Positions 31,956-41,337 of a stretch of 64,000 nt of DNA are shown here, one piece after another. The notes under the pieces were generated by a model. That model worked only from the letters and a program-made list of their open reading frames with translations. It searched no databases and had not been told where the DNA came from. Origin of the DNA: Aphelenchoides besseyi (lineage: Eukaryota > Nematoda > Chromadorea > Rhabditida > Aphelenchoididae); contig JAMPIQ010000003.1 of NCBI GenBank assembly GCA_024699855.1, positions 1,984,001-2,048,000 on the forward strand. Reading direction: 5' to 3'. Each line of letters begins with the position of its first letter. Position 1 is the stretch's first letter. A program made the translations under genes and the position numbers.

Positions 31956-33585
31956 ATGTCGTTCGACCAGCGATTCACAGTTATTTTACCGTCGAACACT
32001 TTTGGTTACACGAACCGCTCGAACAGTTTTCGCGTTCAACTCCCAAAAACTCTGCACTTTTACGATGGCAGTTGGCAAGTGGGTCTGCGTAGCATATTCT
32101 ACACCAAAAGTTGGACGACCATAGACTCCGAAACACCTCAATGGATAAAAATGAGGGATACCACGGGCAATATTGTGACTCTTAAGGTCGATGCGGCAAC
32201 ATTTCATACAGTCGAACATATGGCTCAACACTTGACAAGCATTATGACCGCCGTACAAACGCCGCGTATTCGACGTTCTGTCCGATTGACTGATGAACAA
32301 AATACGCAAATCGAAAAAGCTCAGCAAGAATGGAGTATCAATAAGTCAGCGTACGATCGTGAAGTGGAGGCTATACGTGAAAAACAAAGAGCCGTCGACG
32401 AAGCGAATGTAAAATTGGCTGAAAAGACACGCAATCGCGATGCGTTGGAGACCGATATAAAGTCACTCGAAAAGAACGACGGCGACCTGGCAGTGCTCGA
32501 GGAAAAACGTCTTCAATTAGAGCAACTGAGCAACGAGATTGCCGACGATGAAGAACATTTGAAAACACTGGTGGCGGCCGTGGCGTCCCAAGACGATCTT
32601 ATCCAAATTGCCCGTGAAGACGCTACGAATAGTTTGAATGCTCTCAATGCACTGTATGCCAAGTACAACACGAACGAACAGCAAATAAGTGCAGGCGTTC
32701 TCGACGCTCAAGCAGCTGAAGAAGAAGAAGCGGCGTTGGCGAACGAAAACAACATTGCAGCGAACGACCCAGAGCTGTTGTCAGCTGAAGAAACGAACAG
32801 AAAAGATGAAGAAGAAGCGTTAACGATGGAAGAATCAGCTGTTGCGGAAGAAGATACGTTGTCAGATGAAGAAAAGAAAAGAAAAGAAGAAGAAGCGTTG
32901 GCGAAAGAAAACGACATTGGAGCGAACGACCAAGAAATGTTGTCAGTTGAAGAAACGAACAGGGAAGATGAAGAAATGGATACAACATCAACGACAGAAA
33001 AGCCACCGGCTCCCGAGAATATGAGCGAGTACGATGAGCAAATCGCCATATTGAACGAGCTTAACAACGTTGAAGACATCCCGTTTACGGAAAAGATACC
33101 AACCGGAAGTGGCTTTGTTTTCGACAATATGCGAAGACGTTTTTGCCTGTATTTAGACTCAAAAGTTGAATATGTTCAGTTGTCTGAACAGTTGGCATAC
33201 ACGCTGGGGTTCGAGAAGGATAGATTGTTGGTTCACGGCAGTTTTGCTCATTATGATTGCGATCTAACAGGTGATAACATCGACTACTATTGAATGCAAG
33301 ATTTTTTCAGGAGGCATTTCACATTTTGTCATTTATGCTCCCGGCCTAATCGAGCCTTCTATTTTGGGCGACAAAATGGTTTCCGTTTTACAGGTAGTCA
33401 ATGTTTCCGGAAATCAAGGCGAATCGGCGGAGTGCTATTTCGAACAACCAACTTTCTATCCGCTTGCCGTAAAAGAAATCAACACAATAGACATTGAGTT
33501 GCGCACGTTGGCCGGAAAACTGTTGCCCATACAATACGGACATACGATAGTGACTCTTATGTTCCGTCGTGCTCCAATTTTCTAA
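31956..33585 (+). CDS. Penton-like minor capsid protein (Maverick) with a long coiled-coil/acidic insert
   Basis: Exons 31956-33270 and 33311-33585 give 529 residues. The N-terminal part (FTVILPSNTFGYTNRSNSF, then WQVGLRSIFYTKSW) and the C-terminal part (YVQLSEQLAYTLGF, the junction DLTGGISHFVIYAPG, KEINTIDIELRT, TIVTLMFRR) match the Polinton minor capsid, a single jelly-roll that forms the vertices. Between them (about residues 110-370) is a helical coiled coil, then an acidic Glu/Ala/Asn stretch with two copies of an EEAL-type repeat of about 60 codons. This insert is not part of the usual family. It could project from the vertex as a spike or linker. Confidence 0.88.
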
Positions 33586-33640
33586 CTCACATTCTTCTGT
33601 TTGCGTTCCATTGAACGGTTGTTGTATTTTCCAATAAATA

Positions 33641-34114
33641 ATGGTTCAAACATTGTTCGATCCGGATACCGTCGATTATGTTCGATTTTTTCGCGAGTTT
33701 GATAACATGCAGCAAATAGGCGGCGGCTTGTTGACGTACGACTATTTTGCCGGACAGCCGTTTATGCGCGGATTTGGCCGAACGGCGCAGAGCGGCGCCG
33801 GTTTTGCCGATCTGTTACAGGCACTTTGGCGACGGCTGATTCCGATGGCAAAAACGGCCGGCAAAGTCATTGGACGTGAAGGTCTGCACGTTGGTTCACG
33901 TATTCTCAACGATTTGGCCGAAGGTAAACCGCCCACAAATGTCATCGAAGAACACTCACGTGTCGGCTTATCGAACTTGGCGGATAGAGCGTCTCGTTCG
34001 CTCAAAGGTTCAGGACGAAAACGCCGTACCGCCATTTCATCTACACAACGTCTCCGTGGACGGTCGGTTCCGGCGAATATTGCGGCTAAACGGCGACGTG
34101 ATATTTTTGTCTAA
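33641..34114 (+). CDS. Polinton virion protein with Gly-rich and basic regions (adenovirus pVI/pX-like position)
   Basis: 157 residues. IGGGLLTYDYFAGQPFMRGF at the N-terminus precedes an amphipathic helix (FADLLQALWRRLIPMAKTAG) and VIGREGLHVGSRILNDLAEG, followed by a strongly basic tail (GSGRKRRT, AAKRRRD). Animal Polintons carry a similar protein directly before the major capsid gene; it is suspected to be an internal or membrane-lytic minor virion protein. It ends 2 bp before the capsid ATG. Confidence 0.75.
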   Translation: MVQTLFDPDTVDYVRFFREFDNMQQIGGGLLTYDYFAGQPFMRGFGRTAQSGAGFADLLQALWRRLIPMAKTAGKVIGREGLHVGSRILNDLAEGKPPTNVIEEHSRVGLSNLADRASRSLKGSGRKRRTAISSTQRLRGRSVPANIAAKRRRDIFV

Positions 34115-34116
34115 TC

Positions 34117-35463
34117 ATGTTGTTCAAAACGATCGACGGCGATAGTCCCAAAACCATTACATCGGCTTTGAATCTATTTACCATACCCACCACGGATGTC
34201 AGTTTTTCATCCGCCTTCTACCGCGAAATACTTGCGACGAACAGCGTTGAACAGTTTCCGTTTCATTTCAAAGTTCTCAGCGGCAACAGTTACATTAGTC
34301 TTAACGACAGTTACTTTGTTACCGAATTCCGTATAACACGATCCGATGGCAAAACGTTGGAAGCCACCGACACACCTGCGGCTATTCAAGCGATAGGAAG
34401 CACTTTCATAAAAAACTGTCGAGTTTTGATTGGCGGCCGTGAGGTCTATTCGGGAAACGGATTGAGTTCGTACAAATCGTATTTTGATCTATTGTTGTCG
34501 AATGGACACGAAGCCAAAACATATCCGCTCAGTGGGGTCGGCTATTTTCCGTACGCCAATGCAGAGAGCGAAACGGATTCGGGCCTCATTTCAAGCCGCA
34601 AAATTTTTGCTTTAAGCAAACCGTGTCAACTGATTAGCAAAGTACCTGCCGACGTGTTCAATCAGGATCTTTTGTTGGTAAACGGTGCCGAAATGGACAT
34701 TTTCTTGACACCGAACTCTGATGACTTTTGTATTTTCAATCCGGGCGCCGCCGCCGGCTCCGCTTACAAGCTGCAAATAACGAAATGTCGTTTGTATTGC
34801 AAATTTTTCAATCTCATAGACAGCCTATCGTTGACGATGCATGCGCAGCTGGAACAAACTCCGGCAAAATACCCGCTTCGTCGAACACAAATGAAGCATC
34901 TCATCATAACCGAGGGTCGAACAGATTTTCACGCGAACATTTTCGGTGATCAATGTCCACGGCGTATCGTTTTGGCCATGGTTTCAACAGCGGCGTTCAA
35001 TGGCGCGCAGTCGATGAACCCGTTCAATTTCAAGCCGTACAACGTACGTGATATTACCATAACAACGGCCGGAATCGATCATCCATCGGTTTGTTCGAAT
35101 TGGTCGTTTTTTTCGAAGTTTTTTTAGGTTCCATACGAAATGAATTACGATGATGGTCAACAATACGTGAGAGCTTATCACGACATGTTAATGGCCACTG
35201 GTTACGCGTTCAACGATTCTTCTAACGCCATTTCGCTTAAGCAATTTGAATCCGGTTGGAACATTTACTGTTTCGATTTAACGACCTCGTTGTCGAGCAC
35301 CAGTGCTACTTTTGATTTGATTCGTCATTCGCCAACAAACCTACAAATGAAATTTCGAAAACCAATTCCTCAAGGAGGTGTGGTTCTCTTAATTTATGCC
35401 GAATACGACGCTATTCTAACTATTGATAAGTTTCGGCAAGCGAGCTCGGACCTCATTATTTGA
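34117..35463 (+). CDS. Major capsid protein, double jelly-roll (Maverick MCP)
   Basis: Exons 34117-35088 and 35128-35463 (39-bp intron) give 435 residues, a usual size. Family landmarks are QFPFHFKVLSGNSYISL near the N-terminus, TFIKNCRVLIGGREVYSG, the hinge KYPLRRTQMK, and after the intron MNYDDGQQYVRAYHDM, LKQFESGWNIYCFDLT and a final strand GVVLLIYAEYDA. The ATG is separated from the preceding stop by TC only (TAATCATG), and no AG lies nearby for a trans-splice site. I infer coupled translation or a shared bicistronic mRNA. Intact, which supports virion formation. Confidence 0.92.
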
Positions 35464-35467
35464 AAAA

Positions 35468-35731
35468 ATGGACGTTAACGACACGTTGCCGTTTTGTGAT
35501 CCTTCTAATCTGATTACTCACGAAGGAATTTTACGGTGTCTATTATACGTTTTGATTGGCGCTATTCTGTTGATTCTCGGAGTTTTGTGCCGATCGGCTT
35601 TGGAGGTGTTGTCTTCACATCTCAAGAACTATGAACGAGATAACAATGGAAAGATTGTTGAGTCGTTTGCCGTCAACTCGCCATATCTTTCGGGGATGCC
35701 ATCCGATAGACCAGATACCTCGAAGCCGTAG
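35468..35731 (+). CDS. Maverick single-pass membrane protein, unknown
   Basis: 87 residues with one strong transmembrane helix (CLLYVLIGAILLILGVLC, about residues 24-41). The C-terminal part is polar and ends DRPDTSKP. The start is 4 bases after the capsid stop, and the last ~100 bases overlap the protease gene in another frame. Position and size suggest a virion membrane or accessory protein. Confidence 0.62.
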   Translation: MDVNDTLPFCDPSNLITHEGILRCLLYVLIGAILLILGVLCRSALEVLSSHLKNYERDNNGKIVESFAVNSPYLSGMPSDRPDTSKP

Positions 35732-36068
35732 TCACCCCCATATGTTCATTCTCAACCACGACCCACATCACATGCCTGGAAGTCATTGGTGTGCCGTTTA
35801 CGTTTGTTCGCCGTCGACTGCCGAGTATTTTGACAGTTTTGCGGACAAACCTCCAAAACCAATTGCCGAGTTTTTGAACAAGTTTTCTTCCGTTACAACC
35901 AACAAGTTTTGTTTTCAAAAAGCCACGAGCGAAGTTTGTGGTCATTATTGTCTATTTTTTTGTATTCTACGTTCGCTCGGAATCGCAATGAATGAAATTG
36001 TTCACTATTTACGAACTTTGCATAACTCTGATGTTAATGTTTTTCATTTGGTCAATAAACTTTTGTAA
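35631..36068 (+). CDS. Adenain-like cysteine protease (Maverick PRO)
   Basis: Virion-maturation protease. The start is either ATG 35631 or 35646; the second gives MERLLSRLPSTRHIF, closest to the family start. Numbered from 35646, catalytic residues are H47 (GSHWCAVYV), D63 (EYFDSFAD), Q91 and C98 (SEVCGHYCLFF). The seven-residue step from Gln to Cys is as in adenovirus protease. Length is 140-145 residues, slightly short but complete. It overlaps the preceding membrane-protein ORF by about 100 bases. Confidence 0.9.
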   Translation: MNEITMERLLSRLPSTRHIFRGCHPIDQIPRSRSHPHMFILNHDPHHMPGSHWCAVYVCSPSTAEYFDSFADKPPKPIAEFLNKFSSVTTNKFCFQKATSEVCGHYCLFFCILRSLGIAMNEIVHYLRTLHNSDVNVFHLVNKLL

Positions 36069-36148
36069 TTATGCTGACGTGTAACAAATTTGCATAATTT
36101 TAACGAGAATTCGTTTTTCACTCTTATCCTCACTTTCTCATTTGTCAA

Positions 36149-36545
36149 ATGGCGAGTTCGTTCGTACCGGTGGTTGGTGAAAAATCCAAGTTGGGATGTG
36201 GACTTGTGGACGTTTGTCCGCCAGGCACCGAGTGCCGCGCATTCTACCGGTTAGTTGATGCAGGAATGTAAAACTGTTTCATGATTTTTTAGGTACCCTC
36301 GTGTTCCGATGGCGTGTTTCAAAAATGATTTCAAAGAAGGCGATCTAACGATGCGATGTGACTGTGCAGTGGATTGGTTTTTTTGGATCGCGGTGGCAAC
36401 TTTAATCGTTATCAGCATTTGCCTTACCTATTTGTGGCGTGTTGAAGCGCGCCGCGCTAGTGGATTGGAACAACAAATTCGTGTGCAAGAATTCCAAAAG
36501 TGGTCATCACAAACGGTGGAAGAAGAAGCAGACCCATCATCGTGA
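36149..36545 (+). CDS. Maverick Cys-rich ectodomain, single-pass membrane protein
   Basis: Exons 36149-36249 and 36293-36545 give 117 residues. The N-terminal half has six cysteines (LGCGLVDVCPPGTECRAF, MACFKND, MRCDCA). A transmembrane helix follows (DWFFWIAVATLIVISICLTY), then a basic, then acidic cytoplasmic tail. There is no signal peptide, so it may be an N-out anchor. It is a candidate virion surface protein, but it is too short to be a classical fusion protein. Confidence 0.65.
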
Positions 36546-36964
36546 ATTTCTATCTTTTTGTTGATTGTTTTTTTGTTTCGAAACTTTGTGGATTCAGCCA
36601 ATAAACTATTTATTTGTTGTTCAAAACTTTGTATAGCCTAGCATAAGAGTTCGAAATTTTCTTACAAAATGAACAACCGTTTTTGGTGCGCAAAGGTAAT
36701 AAAAAGTGACAGGTGGATGATTGATGAGTTTTTTTCGCGATTTCGAAATACTTTTTCTTACGAACACTACGTAATAAACCACGGTTACTGTATTCTTGTA
36801 CCTTATTAGGGGTGGTGGTATATGGTTACTGTATATTTAAAAAATCCTTATGTATGTCTATACTTGACAATTTTTGATGGATATAAGCAAAAGGTGACAG
36901 GTATTAGCCAAAGGTGACAGGTTTAAGCGCAAAATGATTAATTGATTTTTCTTATGAGTACAAT

Positions 36965-37082
36965 GTTAGAGAGTACCGTGTACACTCTAGTAAAAGAGAG
37001 AGGCGAGACAGAGAGAGCGAGAGAGTACTGTTTTACACGCTAGTAAGAGAGAAAAAGAGAGGCGAGACAGCGCGAGAGTTTT
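36965..37082. repeat. GA/CT-rich tandem duplication at the right end of the Maverick
   Basis: Two copies, about 60-70 bp each: TACACTCTAGTAAAAGAGAG followed by GGCGAGACAGAGAGAGCG, then TACACGCTAGTAAGAGAG followed by GGCGAGACAGCGCGAGAG. They split the right terminal repeat into an outer part (37083-37113) and an inner part (up to about 36955). Confidence 0.75.
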
Positions 37083-37113
37083 TCTTCTTACGGGCTATAC
37101 ACCTTAGACTACT
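37083..37113 (-). repeat. Right terminal inverted repeat of the Maverick (outer part)
   Basis: Read inward on the minus strand it starts AGTAGTCTAAGGTGTATAGC and continues CCGTAAGAAGAAAA. It pairs with 18438-18470. Confidence 0.88.
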
Positions 37114-37490
37114 GCTGCATCTTCAAACTTATCAAAAACTTCATCGGTGACGGACAGCAAGTCTTTCCAACTTTCAGCACCCGGCATATGTAAGAGCAAC
37201 AAACGAAGGTAAAATATTCCTCCTTGTCGCGGATGAGCTGTGAACATACGTCCGATACACGCTTTACCTGCTCTACGACTGCTTCCACCTTTTATACTCC
37301 AAATCATCTTATTATCCGACTGCTTAAACGTTTAATGTTCGGGGATCTCATAGTAGAACAATTTTTTAGATTTCTGATCAACTTTATTCAGTTTAAACCA
37401 AGCCGTTAAAGTCGTGTCTTTAGTGGCTGCAACTTCGTTTTTTTCGTTTTTTCTTTCCAACACTATTTTCGTTTCCAATGCTTGTTTCAA
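37114..37490 (-). pseudogene. Helitron helicase remnant, N-terminal side of the Maverick insertion
   Basis: The minus strand encodes NTTLTAWF-type sequence (TTLTAWFKLNKVD near 37400), YEIPEH, then ACIGRMFTAHPRQGGIFYLR and LLLLHMPGAESWKDL, ending FEDAA at the insertion point. These are conserved Helitron helicase blocks in the correct order and continue at 18437. A stop after EIPEH shows decay. GCTGCA at 37114-37119 is the right target duplication. Confidence 0.85.
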
Positions 37491-38844
37491 TAAAATTCAA
37501 ATTGTCGCTTACAGTAACATATTTCTTTTCAAGATTGTGACCTATTAACTCGGACAAAAACTTTATATGCTTGTTTTCTCCAATGATTTACTGGCAATTG
37601 ACGAAACTTTAAGTTCTCTGTTCCGTTCACGGGTTGACTTTGGACGGAGGTTTATTGGTGAAGACTATCACAACAATTAGCTACGGAGATAGGGAGCGGA
37701 AGAGATAACAAAACCAATTACCTAAAAAAACGGGAGAGCCGAAATGGCCGTAAAGACGCGGACCAACAAAAAGCCACGGGAAAAGTCGGGTCGGTACATT
37801 CTCATTTTTTAATGCTCTTTCAGCTATCATACAAATGGTCGGTCCGCAACTGTAATTGTTTTTTTACTGATAATAACTCAATCGATCAACGTTAATGAAC
37901 TCTATTGAAATAAGTCTAGTTATTCTCATAACTTCTTGAATTGTTCTATTTTACTCTATATTTATTGTACCATCTAAAGTATCGTAATAATGGCCAATTA
38001 AATCGGTGCAAATGTTTTAAATCCGGTCTTCCGTGCAATTCCCGATGTACCAAGTCTTGAACGTGTCCAAATAATGATCGACCCAGTTCACTTTTACTTT
38101 TTTCATTCAAATTTTTTGTCATTTTACTTTCTTTCTCTCAATTCGCTTATTTTCTTGATTCACTACGGTTCGTGATTTAACAATTTTTGACTGTTCGCAG
38201 AAAACTCATGATCAGCATGCTTGGTTGTCTTAGTTTACTAGTATTTTACACTAAAAATTGGAGGTTTAATTAGAAATTTGTAATTTCACAGTTATGCCGG
38301 TATATTTCGCATAATGCGTATTTGAGAAAATGCCGTAACATATATTTATTTGGAGATCCAAAAATTTGGGTCAACAAAAAACCAAAGTGCTAATCGAGTT
38401 TCTTGGACGAAATTTTTCATATTAATTATTCATGACGTCAACGTAATACACACAAAATTTCATGACCATTGGTTAACTGGAACACTAGAACAACGCCAAA
38501 CGGGGTGTATATGTATACCAACATGAAGCAGTGTATTGCTAGTGACTTACTCTTGATACGGAATTGGAAATGTTAAGAACGATCAGTTATGAGTGATTGT
38601 TGTTTGTGGAGTTTGCAATGGCTCATGTGCGAGTTGGAAACCTTGTGAAGATATGTGTAGTTTGCTTGAACCGTCAAGTCCGATTCTCATTGGACATGGT
38701 TTTTTTGAAAAAGCATTATGGTAGCCGCAATGAAAATAGGAACCTTGCTCATCCCAAGTCATTCACTGCCCCTCGTAGATCCCGAATTTGTTTGATGTCG
38801 CGAACATTCGATCCGTCGAATTCTTTGTAATTTTTGTTTAGAAA
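37491..38844. other. AT-rich non-coding stretch
   Basis: No gene recognised. The left part may still be Helitron-derived. A 77-codon ORF at 38597-38830 has no useful feature. Confidence 0.3.
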
Positions 38845-39795
38845 TATAAAAACGCGTACAAACAAGAATTGAGTGTCAAAATGCGTTTTTTGTAATTAGC
38901 AGGATTCTATCGTACTTGCTTGAACGACAGGTAGATAGATAGTTTATTCAATAGCGCAGCAATAAGAACAGTAACAAAAACAAGGACCCAAAAAATATAC
39001 TCATCGACCAGAAACCGCGGCCTATGAGCGGTTTGTTGGTGGCGGACTGTTTGGCTATTGATTTCGCGTTGATCGCGACAATTCGTTCGGGAAAGGGACA
39101 TTTCGCTGATTTCCGAACGAAAAACAGCGCTTTCTCATAATTTCAAACGGATACGATAACTTATTATTGTATTATTGGATGTGGCAATTCGCCATAAGAT
39201 TCTAACACAAATTTATGAAAACGAACGTAAACGACGCTATAAAATACAACAATCTTACTCTTAAAATTGTCTTAGTGTCTTTAGAGAACGATGGTATGAG
39301 GAAGTTGCTGTAGAAGCAACGGAAGAAATAACAGAAATTGTCTGAGGAATCAATGTTGTTTCCGTCGTTTTCCAACACCACTTGCGTGCGTTTGTTTAGA
39401 GAGAATACTATAATATCGATAATTAAAGCCTTACTTTAAATTGTTGACTGCTGCAGTTGAAGTGAAGGCTAATTCGGGAACCGCAAATTCGGTGGTTCCG
39501 ACTTCATCGAGCAAATTCTGATCGTCAAAGAGACTGTGTTTCCGAGGTGACTGCGGTGTTTGAATCTTCTGCAACCTCTAAAACGATTTGACTTAAATTC
39601 AAAAATGATAAAAGCACTAGGAGCTCATTGGTAGTCAACTCGCTGGAACGAGATTATTGTCAATTTCGACTACTAATAACACACTTCTAGCCTACAAAGT
39701 TCGTTTGAAAAACAGCGTTTTTATGTTTTCCGAACGAATCCCGTTATTTAAAAAAACGCATTTTGACACTCAATTCTTGTTTGTACGCCTTTATA
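38845..39795. mobile_element. Inverted-repeat element, about 950 bp
   Basis: The left arm 38845-38905 (TATAAAAACGCGTACAAAC then AAGAATTGAGTGTCAAAATG) is matched by the reverse complement of 39738-39795 (TATAAAGGCGTACAAAC then AAGAATTGAGTGTCAAAATG, both ending near GGGATTC/AGGATTC). About 60 bp pair with few mismatches. The interior holds no transposase. It looks like a non-autonomous DNA transposon, possibly with a TA duplication. Confidence 0.6.
38907..39101 (-). CDS. Small single-pass membrane protein ORF
   Basis: 64 codons inside the inverted-repeat element: polar N-terminus, then EYIFWVLVFVTVLIAALLNK as a transmembrane helix. No family recognised. It may be a host gene fragment carried by the repeat, or chance. 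Confidence 0.3.
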   Translation of the reverse strand: MSLSRTNCRDQREINSQTVRHQQTAHRPRFLVDEYIFWVLVFVTVLIAALLNKLSIYLSFKQVR

Positions 39796-40559
39796 AGCAA
39801 CAAACATACAACTCGACTGTAATTACTGAAAGTTTGTTTTCAGAGTGAAAATAAGAAAATTACTGGTAAAAACCGATTCCGTTGTGGACGAGCAACAGCT
39901 TTTTTGCAATGTTTGTATGATTGTCAGCGCTTAACAACGTAGTTAAATCTCAAACAAAGAATGTCAAGAGTTTCCGTTAGTCGCTAACCATCATGTTCGA
40001 TAAATTGGACAACGTCAAAATCCGGACCACAATCATGTTCCGCTTTGTTGGACACTTTCGGATCAATCCACGGAAATTCGACAAAATCGTGTCAAAAAGT
40101 TCTAAGTTAAAAATACCGCTTTTAAATTGATTTTTTCTTAAGCATTGCGCAGTGAATTAAAGAGGCAGATTTCCAGAATGAATGTTGATTGAATTGTGCG
40201 AAAAGTTATTGGTCCTGGTTCCTTCGTCGCAAAAAAAAATCTTTGGCCGTTGCACGTTCATGAGACGTTGAGAGTCGGTTATCTGTAATTGTGTAGTAGC
40301 TAGTTTGTTTTAAACGGTAAATAGACAGTTGTGCCGTTCGGTCAAGTTTTGATTGCTCCACCGGATTTCAGTTCTTCCTTTCATTGGGCATGGCGAGAAA
40401 CCGAATATCGAAACTGTAAGCATGATGGTTGTTGTTGACTGAACTTTCCGACATTTTATAATTGAGTGAAGGACTACCGCTTATTGTCTCCGCCTAGCTG
40501 TGAAAAAATCATCGTGGACAGTTGGTTCACAACGATGTTTTAATCCGATGTTACAATAG

Positions 40560-40718
40560 TTAACGGATGATATGTAAGAGTATCTGGTCTGCAGCTGTTT
40601 TTTCCGCGAGGCGGCGGATTTTAATCGCCACCCACGCGACGATTGCAAACAGCACGACGCTATTGGCGATCGTAAAAGCCCAAATAGCCACTCCAAAATC
40701 ATTCCGGCAAATTACCAT
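40560..40718 (-). CDS. Small single-pass membrane protein
   Basis: 52 residues from an ATG immediately preceded by GTTTCAG, a likely trans-splice acceptor or intron end. It has MVICRNDFGVAIW, a hydrophobic helix (FTIANSVVLFAIVAWVAI) and a basic/Glu tail. It may instead be the last exon of a gene that starts upstream in the open frame reaching 40880. Confidence 0.4.
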   Translation of the reverse strand: MVICRNDFGVAIWAFTIANSVVLFAIVAWVAIKIRRLAEKTAADQILLHIIR

Positions 40719-41149
40719 CTGAAACAACAGAATAAAGAACAAATATACGCGCGCAGTCCATTTCACGCAAACGCATTTCAGAGTGGCGAATGGATTGGAA
40801 TTCAACGCTCTAATTGCAAAGCACTTTCCGTGTTTCGGCCAAATGACTTTGAATAACGAAATCAGAAGCCGTGACTCCACTTACAAGAAACAAGTGATTT
40901 GAATTCACAGCACCGGGAAACAACATTTTTTAAGAACCTCATCGGTTATTATTTCCCTAAACTTTGGGATGATTAAGCTCATCAAACAACGTGATCAAAG
41001 CGGGCCGAAAACAGAGTGACAACATAGTCAGCTGAACAACTTGCTTTTGGTGCCCCATAAGAAAACACAAAAGGGCCACCGATCGATCCAAAAAACGAAT
41101 GTTGACTGGCGATCACGTTGGTTAGAAATCGACGGAAATTTTGAACGCA

Positions 41150-41337
41150 ATTTGCGCCAAATTCTCTTCGATAGCAAAAAGAACTGCTGGATCGCCGACC
41201 CGAAGGCCGGATTCCTTGAGGCGGAGATCAAGTCCACGAAAGGCGATCAATTGACGGTATTGCTTTTCATAAACGACAACTGCTGGCAATGGAATCCGCC
41301 TTCTATGGCGTCTAAAAGCAATTCGGCGCGCTAGAAG
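41150..41337 (+). pseudogene. Fragment of a muscle myosin heavy chain (N-terminal SH3-like part)
   Basis: The plus strand encodes FDSKKNCWIADPKAGFLEAE then IKSTKGDQLTVLL and QWNPP. This corresponds to the N-terminal domain of conventional myosin heavy chain (KKxCWxPDPxEGFxxAEI, NPPKFE). Only this exon-sized piece is present: no ATP-binding P-loop or motor domain follows, and a stop ends the frame at 41337. It is probably a duplicated gene fragment. Confidence 0.6.

Larger units (their letters stand above)
18438..37113 (+). mobile_element. Complete Maverick/Polinton virus-like transposon
   Basis: The element spans 18,676 bp between 6-bp target duplications. The termini are inverted: AGTAGTGTAAGGTGTATA at the left and AGTAGTCTAAGGTGTATA read inward from the right. 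It has, mostly on the plus strand, polB, ATPase, integrase, penton-like protein, major capsid, adenain-like protease, two further Polinton-type proteins and several unknown genes. Four or five small genes lie on the minus strand near polB and the ATPase. I found no internal stop or frameshift in any core gene once small introns are removed, so it may be recent and functional. It inserted into a dead Helitron, so it is younger than that element. I recognised no membrane-fusion glycoprotein gene. Confidence 0.95.

Noticed and set aside
32644..33127. Long minus-strand ORFs opposite the penton-like gene (Ser- or Leu-rich)
   Set aside because: They mirror the acidic GAAGAA-rich repeat of the plus-strand gene.
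18438..37113. A large viral fusion glycoprotein in the Maverick
   Set aside because: No ORF of sufficient size with a signal peptide and C-terminal membrane anchor was found in either strand.
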